Shown here: piece by piece, positions 34,666-42,891 of the stretch
Layout of the letters: every line of letters starts with the position of its first letter
Numbering within the stretch: the stretch's first letter is position 1
DNA from: Polyangiaceae bacterium
GTDB lineage: Bacteria > Myxococcota_A > Polyangia > Polyangiales > Polyangiaceae
Direction: 5' to 3'
NCBI GenBank assembly: GCA_016712345.1
Contig: JADJRH010000002.1
Location: 124,001-188,000, forward strand
Length of the DNA: 64,000 nt
Program-made: the position numbers and the translations under genes
The notes under the pieces: generated by a model
Databases searched by the model: none
What the model was told of the DNA's origin: nothing
What the model saw: only the letters and a program-made list of their open reading frames with translations

Positions 34666-34973
34666 TCAGCACTGTCCTCTGAGTCGCGCCACTCCACATC
34701 CATCCCGTCACCCTCTTGTTCGCTCACCGTGGGTTCAGGCGTGGCAGGGTCACGGTAGGCTGAACGAAGATCTGTCAACCCGTGCCGCAGCGCTTTGACA
34801 AGCTGCAAATCGGCGCCGTTTTCTTCCATGTGGGCGACCATTGTTTCATCAATGTAATAGTCGCGATCTTGAGTGCTCTCTTCTTCTAGAAACTTGCGCA
34901 GATCTTCAAACTGCTTGTCGCTCATGCGCAAGATCAACTTGCCGGAGCCCTTGTGATGAAGCGTTTTCGCCAT
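34662..34973 (-). CDS. Small acidic protein co-translated with the S8 protease
   Basis: A 103-residue protein, basic at the start (MAKTLHHKGSGKLILRMSD) and then strongly acidic, with a Glu/Asp-rich C-terminal tail (EQEGDGMDVEWRDSEDSAE). The ATGA overlap with the protease gene suggests a dedicated partner: an inhibitor, adaptor or substrate. I recognise no domain. A short helical region (residues 18-70) may be the folded part. The 650 bp upstream hold repeat DNA and no gene. Confidence 0.68.
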   Translation of the reverse strand: MAKTLHHKGSGKLILRMSDKQFEDLRKFLEEESTQDRDYYIDETMVAHMEENGADLQLVKALRHGLTDLRSAYRDPATPEPTVSEQEGDGMDVEWRDSEDSAE

Positions 34974-35025
34974 GGGTTGGGCACCCTACCATGAACCGAG
35001 TGGCATGTGAATTCGCAATTTTAAC

Positions 35026-35255
35026 GCTGAAGCATCCGACGGGTGGCAACGACCTGACACGTCTTGATGATTGGGACGTGTCTATTTTACCACGGAGCTT
35101 GGGGAGAGCACGGTAGATTCACAGAGGATTTGGTTTATTGGGCTGCCATGGGTACACATCATCCAAGATTCCAAACCTGACAGGTGAAACACGACGCCGT
35201 GCGAGCCTATTGCAGCCAAAATACAAAAAAACTCCGTGGATCTCCGTGTTCTCCT
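35026..35255. repeat. Dispersed inverted-repeat element, copy C (left part and core)
   Basis: Contains a degenerate left arm (GGGTGGCAACGACCTGA, then diverged CACGGAG units), the ~77-bp core GGCTGCCATGGGTACACATC to CCTATTGCAGCC, which is the reverse complement of the core in copy A, and the right-hand run AAAAAAACTCCGTGGATCTC. It breaks off at about 35255. Confidence 0.8.
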
Positions 35256-35555
35256 AGGTAACTTCCCTTTAGCGGAACGTTCTGCAAGGCACGGATCCAG
35301 TCTTGTCGAGACGTTTGGGACACCCTTGCCCGTCGCCAAGCGGAAAAGCGAACAGCGTGGCGCGTCGGGTTCTCCAGATGGAGTTCTGTGGCGAGCGCAG
35401 CCACGACGAAAACGAGAGACCGGCGAGACCGGTGGATGGCGACGTGATGGACATCTCAAGTCGCCGGACGTCCCAGAACGGGCTCTTTTCTGCTGCATCG
35501 ACAACTCAACCGCAACGAGTTACTCGCCGTTCGAATGAGGCGCATGCGCCGCTGG
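35256..35555. other. ~300-bp insert splitting repeat copy C
   Basis: The CTCCGTG series of copy C stops near 35255 and resumes as AACTCCGTGTTGAATACG near 35557. The intervening DNA includes GGACACCCTTGCCCGTC, a 17-mer also present at 39091-39107 after the methyltransferase gene, so at least part of it is itself repetitive. No transposase, terminal repeats or target duplication can be made out by eye. Boundaries are approximate. Confidence 0.5.
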
Positions 35556-35625
35556 GGAACTCCGTGTTGAATACGATGTGTTAGGTGGCAGGGCGTGTCA
35601 GGTCGTTGCGAGGCGCGTCAGGTCG
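35556..35625. repeat. Right terminus of repeat copy C
   Basis: CCGTGTTGAATACGATGTG then AGGTGGCAGGGCGTGTCAGG and TCGTTGCGAGGCG matches the reverse complement of the left arm of copy A almost base for base. A second GTCAGGTCGTTGC follows and reaches the stop codon of the next gene. Confidence 0.78.
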
Positions 35626-35636
35626 TTGCCGGGCGA

Positions 35637-37919
35637 TCAGGGCGTCGTGAGGTGAACCATTTCAATCAATCGTTGTGTGCCGCGCTCCAACCCTTCTGCC
35701 GGCCAGGTTCCACGGATGACAACCACCCCATTCGCCGATTCTACCTTGGCGGACGAAAGCGCCGCTTTTTCTCCGATTTGATCGGGCAATGCCAACAGGG
35801 TGAGTTTTACAAGTGAGAACATTTGCTCGATGTCTTTGGCCAGAGCGTCGGCGTTTTCACCCGATTTGGGATCGATCTCCATTGTCAAAGCCGGGTCACC
35901 CGTCAGGTCTAAACTTCCATGCAAATGGCCAATTCTTCGCAACGTTCCACCCGGGTCGAGCGCAGCGGTGTTTCGCGACAACTCTTCCCATGCTTCTTTG
36001 CTCACAAAAAAGGCGATCGCTCCTGTTTTTGGCAATTCTACCCGTTTGTTTTCTTCAGAAGCGGGCAGCGCCGAGTTTACAATCTCCACCTCGGTACCCA
36101 CCAAAATGGTACCGTCGTCTGCCTGACCCACGGTCACCCCGCCCGGACCGACAAGCAGCTCACCCGACTTTTTCCAATCGGTATACCCTTCTTCGCGCAT
36201 CACTTTTTCAAGCCCGTCCACCACCTTCCCAGGCTTAAAATTCCCACCGATAATCGCTACCCAACTGCGCGAGTCAACCGATGCAACAATCACTTCTCGC
36301 ACGTCGACTGTTGGGGAGATTCCTGTCACGTCGGCAATTCGATCTGCCAATGTTTGACCGGTTGATTTTTTGCTCTTCCGTTCAAACAGAGCCGGCCAAA
36401 CGTGTTTTTTGATGGGTGGAAAAGAAGCGATCGCCCTCAAATCCCCGCGAACCGCCACGTTGGAAGCGCCCGGAATGTGCCTGTCGGCCACCGGAGTATA
36501 CCTGAAAAACAGAAAATACGCCGCTGTCACTCCCACAATGGCAATGACGCCCACCACGGCAAACAGCACCGCAATCACTGTTTTTGCGCGTGATTTTGTG
36601 CCATAATGGGTAGATTCACTGGGTAGATTTCCAGTTGTTTGACCGCCTGTCATCTCCCCATTTCCCAGACCTGGGGCTTTGTCACCCGAAGGGTTGTTTC
36701 CCACCGTCAAGGCACCCTGTCCAAGCGCCTCGGGCGCCTTGAGCGCTTGGGTAGACGGCATGGTGGAGTCGAGCGGATTGGGTACACTTGTCTGACCCGG
36801 CGGTCGGTACGTTCCCGAACCTTCCCTCGCGGGCGCCTCGTGGATCGCCACGTTTGGAGCATGGGTAGGCGCAACGCCGACAAGCGTTTTTGCGCCTGCC
36901 ATCGGTCGGATGGGTGCCGGAGAAGGCGCATGTTCCACAAGCACCGGGGCGGCAACCGGAGCCACATTTTCAGGTTGGGGAGGTGCGCCTTGCAGCAGGG
37001 AAGAATCGGTCACCGGCGCGGGAGCCACAATCGCTTCACGCGCCGGAACCGGATGAGGCCCCGACTCTACAGGTACCATGGAAGGATCGGTACCCGGTGC
37101 GGGCGCCGCATTGGATGGTACGATCGGTCGAGGTCGCACGTCGGGCATTTTTGGAAGTTGAGCCAAAAACCCGCCTCCCGCGGGGCGAGCAGGGTAGGCC
37201 ATGGGAGGTGGCGCCCCTGCGTTTGCAGGTGCGGGCGCACCACCCGCCGATGGAAGGTTTGCCCCCGTGAAGGGAAGGTTGGCGCCCGGAGGTGGCATGT
37301 TCGCGCCGGTAAAGGGAAGGGCGGCACCGGTCGATGGAAGGTTGGCGCCCGCTGTCACCTGCTTCGCCGATTCAAGCGTGGAAACCATTTCTTTGGAAAC
37401 TTCAACTCGCTGGCCCACAGGCCCCGTTACCGGAGCGGTTGACTGCGGCGGAGGCGTTGGTGCCGCAGCGCCCGCAAGGAGCGGTGTTCGCTGTGGAGTG
37501 ACCGCCTCCGAAGAAATGGGAAAGGCGGGAGTTGGAGTGGCCGGCGTGAGCGCTTGTGACGGTGAGGGCGGTTGGAGCGCGATAGGGCTCGGCGCGATTG
37601 GCGGAGTGAGCACCTCTGAATTTGGACCGGGCGGTGCGAATGCCGTTGCAGCGCCGGGGCGCGCAGCCTGTCCGGCGTAGAGCGGACCCAGGGCCGGCGT
37701 TGGAATGCGCGCGGGAGGCGCATCGGCCATTGTCGGCGAGGGGCGGGCCGGCGCGGCAGGCGCATCCACCAACGTGGGCGACGCTCCGCGCCGCCCCCCC
37801 GGAACGTCATCCACCGTGAGGCGCCCGACGAGAAGCGGATCGTCAAGCGTGGGCCGATCGCCCACGGGAGGTTCACTGAGCGTCGGCGGGACAGGCTCGT
37901 CGGCGAGGGTATTGCCCAT
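35637..37919 (-). CDS. Single-pass membrane protein with Pro-rich N terminus carrying TxxD motifs
   Basis: A 760-residue protein. The first 68 residues hold six regularly spaced T-x-x-[DE] motifs: T4 (TLAD), T13 (TLSE), T24 (TLDD), T35 (TVDD), T49 (TLVD) and T63 (TMAD). TxxD is the phosphothreonine consensus bound by many FHA domains. A ~380-residue Pro/Ala/Thr-rich stretch follows, including several GANLPFTG-type repeats, then one membrane helix (about 450-475, VIAVLFAVVGVIAIVGVTAAYFLFF). An ordered extracytoplasmic domain of ~280 residues completes it (HIPGASNVAVRGDLRAIASFPP onwards, with DVREVIVASVDSRSW). No known family recognised. Probably an envelope protein with a phosphorylatable cytoplasmic tail. 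Confidence 0.75.
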   Translation of the reverse strand: MGNTLADEPVPPTLSEPPVGDRPTLDDPLLVGRLTVDDVPGGRRGASPTLVDAPAAPARPSPTMADAPPARIPTPALGPLYAGQAARPGAATAFAPPGPNSEVLTPPIAPSPIALQPPSPSQALTPATPTPAFPISSEAVTPQRTPLLAGAAAPTPPPQSTAPVTGPVGQRVEVSKEMVSTLESAKQVTAGANLPSTGAALPFTGANMPPPGANLPFTGANLPSAGGAPAPANAGAPPPMAYPARPAGGGFLAQLPKMPDVRPRPIVPSNAAPAPGTDPSMVPVESGPHPVPAREAIVAPAPVTDSSLLQGAPPQPENVAPVAAPVLVEHAPSPAPIRPMAGAKTLVGVAPTHAPNVAIHEAPAREGSGTYRPPGQTSVPNPLDSTMPSTQALKAPEALGQGALTVGNNPSGDKAPGLGNGEMTGGQTTGNLPSESTHYGTKSRAKTVIAVLFAVVGVIAIVGVTAAYFLFFRYTPVADRHIPGASNVAVRGDLRAIASFPPIKKHVWPALFERKSKKSTGQTLADRIADVTGISPTVDVREVIVASVDSRSWVAIIGGNFKPGKVVDGLEKVMREEGYTDWKKSGELLVGPGGVTVGQADDGTILVGTEVEIVNSALPASEENKRVELPKTGAIAFFVSKEAWEELSRNTAALDPGGTLRRIGHLHGSLDLTGDPALTMEIDPKSGENADALAKDIEQMFSLVKLTLLALPDQIGEKAALSSAKVESANGVVVIRGTWPAEGLERGTQRLIEMVHLTTP

Positions 37920-38005
37920 TCGCTACCGCTACCACAGCCCGGAGGCTGTGTCCCCGCGATGCTTGTGCTTTGCTCCGAGATCGTCTTTTCTCCACGTCCA
38001 AGCGA

Positions 38006-39049
38006 ATGCGTTACGGAATAAAACCCACAGCCCTTGTTGAACACCTGGCGCTTTTCACCGACCAGGTGCCGGTGCCGATGGTCGATACGCTGTTTGCCAT
38101 GTTGCAAGCCCGCAGCATCATGGCTGCGGTTAAACTGCGTGTATTCGAAGCGATGCAAGGCCCGGGTGTACACACCGTTCAGAGTGTCGCAGCCCAGTTG
38201 AGTCTCGACGCCCCTTCGCTTGAACTATTGATGCGCGTGTTGGCCGCCGCCGGGTATGTCGCGTCAAAAGGGGAAGGTTATGTACTTACCCACCTATCTC
38301 GAAAATGGCTGTTATCAGGGTCAAAAACGGATGTGAGTGCCACCGTCAAGCTCTGTTACGAAGAAATCAACATGCTGGGCAACCTGGAAACGTTGATCCA
38401 AACAGGTAAAGGGATCGACTTTCATGGAAGCATTGTCGACTCCGAGGTATGGAAAACCTACCAACAGAGCATGTTTGAAATCGCCCGCGGAGCGGCGCCG
38501 TTTTTAACTCGCCTATTACCTGTTCCGCCGGGCGCCCGCACTCTGCTCGACATCGCCGGCAGTCATGGGTATTTGGGGGCTGCGATTTGTCGAAAACATC
38601 CATCGCTGCGTTCAACGGTCATTGATCTACCCAGCGCGTTGCCCCACGCGCGGGCGCTCGCGGTTCAAGCGGGTATTACAGATCTGGTGGACCACCGTGA
38701 AGGCAATCTGCTCGAAGGGATTTTTCCCGGTCCAAACGATGTGGTGCTTCTCGCCAACATTGTTCACCACTTTGGGGAAAGTCAGATTATCGAAATTCTG
38801 ACAAGGGCGCTCCGAGCGGTTCGAAAAGGCGGTGTATTGGCAATTTGGGACGCAAAGCGCCAATTATCGTCGTCACCCGATTTGGGCGCCGACGGATTGG
38901 CCCTTTGGTTTCGCCTGACAAGTGAGAGTCGCATTTACGAAGAAGCCGATTATGTGCGTTTTATGCGCGCGGCGGGAGCACGTGATGTCCAGATGAAAAA
39001 GCACCTTCTCGCGCCGCTCATGGTGCTTGTTCATGGGACTCAGGGGTGA
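38006..39049 (+). CDS. SAM-dependent O-methyltransferase-like protein
   Basis: About 347 residues from the ATG at 38006. The N-terminal winged-helix dimerisation region (VHTVQSVAAQLSLDAPSLELLMRVLAAAGYV) and the C-terminal Rossmann domain match the plant/bacterial COMT-like class. The SAM-binding loop reads LLDIAGSHGYLGAAI (more usually DVGGGxG), followed by the acidic STVIDLPSALPHA and the VVLLANIVHHF motif. The substrate is unknown; such enzymes act on phenolic or polyketide hydroxyls or in carotenoid pathways. No biosynthetic cluster surrounds it. It is divergent from the TxxD membrane protein across an 86-bp gap. Confidence 0.87.
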   Translation: MRYGIKPTALVEHLALFTDQVPVPMVDTLFAMLQARSIMAAVKLRVFEAMQGPGVHTVQSVAAQLSLDAPSLELLMRVLAAAGYVASKGEGYVLTHLSRKWLLSGSKTDVSATVKLCYEEINMLGNLETLIQTGKGIDFHGSIVDSEVWKTYQQSMFEIARGAAPFLTRLLPVPPGARTLLDIAGSHGYLGAAICRKHPSLRSTVIDLPSALPHARALAVQAGITDLVDHREGNLLEGIFPGPNDVVLLANIVHHFGESQIIEILTRALRAVRKGGVLAIWDAKRQLSSSPDLGADGLALWFRLTSESRIYEEADYVRFMRAAGARDVQMKKHLLAPLMVLVHGTQG

Positions 39050-39112
39050 GCGTTTTGTGAACGGCGTGTTCGGGTCTTGTCGTTAGACGCAGGACACCCT
39101 TGCCCGTCCCCG

Positions 39113-39132
39113 GACGGTCCGGCGCGACCGTC
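39113..39132 (+). terminator. Perfect hairpin after the methyltransferase gene
   Basis: GACGGTC (39113-39119) and GACCGTC (39126-39132) pair perfectly across a 6-base loop, ~60 bp past the stop. A short A-rich stretch but no T-run follows. It adjoins the repeated 17-mer GGACACCCTTGCCCGTC (39091-39107). Either a weak terminator or part of a small dispersed repeat. Confidence 0.45.
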
Positions 39133-39159
39133 TGACGAAAACCTGTTAGCGTCGCCTCG

Positions 39160-39870
39160 GTGAACCACCCGCTCCGACGTTGGAATGCGGCACTTCTGCC
39201 GATCGCACTTGTTCTCTTGGGCGCTCAATCCGCTCTTGCGGACGAGCCTCCGCCCGCCGCCGCGTCCAGTCTACCCGTCGCCGCATCCACACCACCCGCT
39301 GTTGAAAACAAAACCGCTGACGGGAAGGTATTGGACAACGGTCAAAAAACGCCCGACCCAGCCGAAGTGGAGCGCCAAAAACTCCGCTTTGTGGTGGGAG
39401 TTGGGATTTTGGGTACACTCGGCGTTTCACCCAATGTGGGGTTTGGCCTTCTTGCCCACGCTGAAGTCCGGCGTTCAATATGGTCTGTAGGCCTTGAAGG
39501 GCGTTTGGATGTACCCATTCCCGCGCCGCTTGACGGTGGAGGCAACCTCGTTACAACCCTTGTGACGGGCCGAGTGACTCCATGTCTCCACATGAGTGTG
39601 CTTTTTGGCTGCGCCGTTGTTTCAGTCGGGGCGCTTTTTGGTTCCACAGACGGTGTTGCCAATCCGGCCAAACAAACAACCCCATTTGTATCGGCCGGCC
39701 TGAGGTTTGGTGCCAATTGGGCGGTGTTGCCAAAGCTCCACCTTCGCGGTCAATTCGACGCGGAGGCCACCCTCACGCCAACAACGTTTATGGTGGACAA
39801 CCTGCCTGTGTGGACAACGTTGCCTTTTAACGGCTCTCTCACTTTTTTGGCGTTGGTTCCTTTTCCGTGA
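39160..39870 (+). CDS. Secreted or outer-membrane protein of unknown function
   Basis: A 236-residue protein from a GTG at 39160. A Sec signal peptide (residues ~8-27, ending QSALA-DEPP) is followed by a Pro/Ala-rich stretch and a ~160-residue beta-rich domain with alternating hydrophobic strands: RFVVGVGILGTLGVSPNVGFGLLAHAEVRR, a Cys-containing turn (RVTPCLHMSVLFGCAVVSVG), and a closing ...NGSLTFLALVPFP that ends in an aromatic C terminus. The pattern is like a small outer-membrane beta-barrel. No specific family recognised. Confidence 0.72.
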   Translation: MNHPLRRWNAALLPIALVLLGAQSALADEPPPAAASSLPVAASTPPAVENKTADGKVLDNGQKTPDPAEVERQKLRFVVGVGILGTLGVSPNVGFGLLAHAEVRRSIWSVGLEGRLDVPIPAPLDGGGNLVTTLVTGRVTPCLHMSVLFGCAVVSVGALFGSTDGVANPAKQTTPFVSAGLRFGANWAVLPKLHLRGQFDAEATLTPTTFMVDNLPVWTTLPFNGSLTFLALVPFP

Positions 39871-39925
39871 CGCTTTGGCGGGTTGAGTGAGTTGAGTTGA
39901 GTGCGGGAGCGATTGGAATCAGGCG

Positions 39926-42004
39926 TTATCCGCACTGCCCATTGGGTAGGCAACGTTCACCCACGGAGCACGCGGTTCCGTTGCAAGAGCACGTGCCGTT
40001 TGCCACTGTGCATGTGAACGTACCCGCGGTGCCGGCGTTGCAATCGGCATCGCCGTCACACCGGCAGCCGCCTGTATTGCAGACAAATCCGGCGGGACAA
40101 GCGTGTCCGCAGGCGCCGCAGTTTTGAGCGTCGGTCTGTAGGCTGAAACAGCCTGTAGGTGTGGCGCAGCAGGTTTGACCGGCCGCACACGCGGCGCCGC
40201 CGGCGCACGAACACAGATTGCCGGCGATGCAGGATTCACCCTGTGCGCACTGCGTGCCGCCGCCGCAGAAGCAAAGTCCGTTGTTGCAAAACCCCGTTCC
40301 GCCGTTGGAGCACTCTTGGGTGCTTGAACACCCGCAGAACTTTTGCGTACCACCTTGGTCACACTCAAAACCGTTGATTGTGCCGCCGAGCATGTCACAG
40401 TTGTTTCCACAACCGCCGCAGTTGGCTTCTGCCGAGGCGTTTTGGTTGGCGTCGAGAGTGGCTGTTTCACAGCCGTTGTCGTTTTGCGGGGCGGCGGGTT
40501 GTGTACAGTTGCCAAACCCCAAGTCACATGTGGAGTCACACAGTCCGGCGGTGCAGTTTCGCGATGCAACGTTGTTGCCGGAACACGCGCGCCCGCAGCC
40601 GCCGCAGTTGTTGATGTTGGTGGCGGTGTTGGTCTCACACCCGTCGGCGAGATTGCCGTTGCAGTTGCCAAAGCCGTTGTTGCAAGTCACAGAACACATG
40701 CTGTTTGAGCACGTGCCGGTGCCGTTGGCCGCGCCTGCGCAGACGGTTCCGCACATGCCGCAGTTGTTGGCATTCGTTGTGGTGTTGACTTCACACCCGT
40801 CACCCGCCTGGTTGTTGCAGTTGGCAAATCCCATGTTGCAGTTGCCCATGGCGCACATACCCATGTTGCAACTCGCCGCAGCGTTGGCAAACGAACAGGC
40901 TTGTCCGCACATACCGCAGTTGGAAGTGCTTGTTTGAGTGTTGGACTCACAACCGTTTGCAACCATGTTGTCGCAATCGTCAAACGGCGCTGTGCAACTC
41001 TGAATTAGACACATTCCGGCCATGCAGGCCGCTGTGGCGTTGGCCGGATTGCATGTCTGACCACACCCGCCGCAATTTTGAAGGTCTGTACCGGTGTTGG
41101 CTTCACACCCGTTATTGAGGTTGTTGTCGCAGTTGCCAAACCCCGCATTGCAGTTGATTGCGCACTGGCCGTTATTGCAAACCGTTGTGCCATTGGCCCC
41201 GTTGGGACATGCGTTGTCGCAGGCTCCGCACGTTGTTGCGGAGTTGTCGAGGTCGGCTTCACACCCGTCGGCGGCGTTGTTGTTGCAGTCTTCAAAACCG
41301 TTGTCGCAATTGGTGATCACGCACATGCCCATGTTGCACTGGGCGTCGCCGTTGGGAGCGTTGTTGCAGCTTGTGCCGCACATTCCACAGTTTTGATTGG
41401 TGGTGAGGGGCGATTCACAGCCGTTTTGGGGGTTACCGTCGCAATCTCCCATGCCGTCCGGGCATTGGGTTGTGCATTGGCCGTTTACGCAACTCTGGTC
41501 TGCAAAACACTGGACTCCACAGCCGCCGCAGTTGTTTACGTCGCTCGCGGAATTCACTTCACAGCCGTTTTCATCGGAGTTGTCGCAGTTTGAAAAACCG
41601 CTGTTGCAGGCGCCGATGATACACATTCCTTGTGTACACTCTGGTGTTGCGTCGGCCAAATTGCAGGCGTTTCCGCAGGCTCCGCATTGAGCAACGGTGT
41701 TTGAAATATCCACTTCACACCCGTCGTCGGGTGAGCCGTTGCAGTCGCGGAAGGTGCCATTGCAACTGCCCACGGCACACGCCCCTTCTGAACAACCGGG
41801 CTGTGCATTGGCCGTGAAACACGGTGCACAAGTGGCATCGCCGCAGCCGAAGGTGGGATCTTCAATGGATACACACGCGCCGTCGCAGAACGTTTGCCCT
41901 ATGGAGCAGGTGTCGAAAACGTCAAAGTCTTGTGTACACCCGGCTCCGAGCAGGTAGGCCACCGCAAAAGCGAGCAAAAGTACGGAATAATGGCGCGTCT
42001 TCAT
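39926..42004 (-). CDS. Cys-rich tandem-repeat surface lipoprotein
   Basis: A 692-residue protein with lipobox LLGAGC after a hydrophobic signal. The mature chain consists of about ten to eleven repeats of ~50 residues built on the pattern CxxGFxNCDxNxxNGCE followed by NCGxCGxxC, giving roughly one Cys in ten residues. This repeat type is common in Myxococcota surface proteins; the Cys presumably form disulphides or bind metal after export. The C-terminal ~170 residues diverge and contain several CSCAGGAAC-like units. Function unknown. Expression context: monocistronic, with a 90-bp gap to the response regulator gene. Confidence 0.88.
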   Translation of the reverse strand: MKTRHYSVLLLAFAVAYLLGAGCTQDFDVFDTCSIGQTFCDGACVSIEDPTFGCGDATCAPCFTANAQPGCSEGACAVGSCNGTFRDCNGSPDDGCEVDISNTVAQCGACGNACNLADATPECTQGMCIIGACNSGFSNCDNSDENGCEVNSASDVNNCGGCGVQCFADQSCVNGQCTTQCPDGMGDCDGNPQNGCESPLTTNQNCGMCGTSCNNAPNGDAQCNMGMCVITNCDNGFEDCNNNAADGCEADLDNSATTCGACDNACPNGANGTTVCNNGQCAINCNAGFGNCDNNLNNGCEANTGTDLQNCGGCGQTCNPANATAACMAGMCLIQSCTAPFDDCDNMVANGCESNTQTSTSNCGMCGQACSFANAAASCNMGMCAMGNCNMGFANCNNQAGDGCEVNTTTNANNCGMCGTVCAGAANGTGTCSNSMCSVTCNNGFGNCNGNLADGCETNTATNINNCGGCGRACSGNNVASRNCTAGLCDSTCDLGFGNCTQPAAPQNDNGCETATLDANQNASAEANCGGCGNNCDMLGGTINGFECDQGGTQKFCGCSSTQECSNGGTGFCNNGLCFCGGGTQCAQGESCIAGNLCSCAGGAACAAGQTCCATPTGCFSLQTDAQNCGACGHACPAGFVCNTGGCRCDGDADCNAGTAGTFTCTVANGTCSCNGTACSVGERCLPNGQCG

Positions 42005-42094
42005 GAGTAAGCCTCAAAGGAGTCGGCACAACGTTGAAAGAAGAAAACGGCCCGGCGCTCAGCTCGGTGTACACGTGGTTGAGATGCTACCGCC

Positions 42095-42787
42095 CTACGG
42101 AGCGAGCTTGTAGCCGTACCCGTAAACCGTAAGAATATGTTCGGGTTTATCGGGGGATTTTTCGACTTTTTTGCGAAGTTTTACAATGAAGTTGTCAACG
42201 GTGCGATTGGAGGGATTGCCATCAATCCCCCAGATTTTTTGCAAAATCTCTTCGCGACTGACCGGTTGACCAATGCGCTCGTTGAGCAGGCGAAAAAGTT
42301 CAACTTCGTAAAACGAAAGTTGGCTTGTTTTGCCACCTCGAGTGAGGGTGTGCGTGGTCAGATTGACGGTTGTTTGACCAATGGAGAACGTTTCGGGAGT
42401 TGTTTCATTTGGGCGCGCCGCGCGGCGGAAAATGGCTCGAATGCGCGCAATGAGTTCACCCACGCTGAAGGGTTTGGTCACGTAGTCGTCTGCGCCCGCA
42501 TCAAGCCCGCGGATTTTATCAACCTCTTGGCTCCGCGCGGTGAGCATTAAGATCGGGACAAACGCATCCCACCGGCGCAACTCTTCACACACTTTGAAGC
42601 CGTTGGTGTCGGGCAACATTAAGTCGAGAAGAATGGCGTCGGGCTTGTGCAGCTTTGCGAGCACCACGCCGTCTTTGCCCTTATTGGCTGAAACAACCGA
42701 AAACCCCTCAAATTCAAGAGCATCGGTGAGGCCGAGCACGATGTGCGGCTCGTCCTCGATAATGAGGATCTGTTTCTTGGCCGTCAC
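42095..42787 (-). CDS. OmpR/PhoB-family response regulator (orphan)
   Basis: About 230 residues from the GTG at 42787, just ahead of the ordered AKKQILIIEDEPH; the frame extends to 42862, but that N terminus would be unstructured and Cys/Arg-rich. The receiver domain has the acidic pair (EDE), phospho-acceptor Asp in DAILLDLMLPD, switch Thr in MLTARS and Lys in YVTKPF. The winged-helix effector domain shows LSFYEVELFRLLNERIGQPVSREEILQKIWG and DNFIVKLRKKVE. It should act as a DNA-binding regulator. No histidine kinase is adjacent, so its partner is unidentified. Confidence 0.93.
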   Translation of the reverse strand: MTAKKQILIIEDEPHIVLGLTDALEFEGFSVVSANKGKDGVVLAKLHKPDAILLDLMLPDTNGFKVCEELRRWDAFVPILMLTARSQEVDKIRGLDAGADDYVTKPFSVGELIARIRAIFRRAARPNETTPETFSIGQTTVNLTTHTLTRGGKTSQLSFYEVELFRLLNERIGQPVSREEILQKIWGIDGNPSNRTVDNFIVKLRKKVEKSPDKPEHILTVYGYGYKLAP

Positions 42788-42891
42788 GCGCCCTTCGTTA
42801 CACGCATCGCGCCGCGGAGCGAAGAGGCAAACGCGCGTTTCGGTTTTGTGGCAATGCACCACTGTTGGGGCACCCGAGGTAGGCTCGGCAT

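Larger units (their letters stand above)
34974..35636. other. Gene-free region with repeat copy C and inserted DNA
   Basis: A 663-bp stretch without a credible gene. It comprises repeat copy C (left part 35026-35255, right end 35556-35625) separated by ~300 bp of unrelated sequence. Several short overlapping frames exist on both strands in the insert, but none has initiation signals or a recognisable domain. Confidence 0.6.

Noticed and set aside
35207..35584. Short frames in the insert of repeat copy C, considered as a transposase remnant
   Set aside because: No DDE or HTH pattern and no terminal repeats; frames on both strands are equally open.
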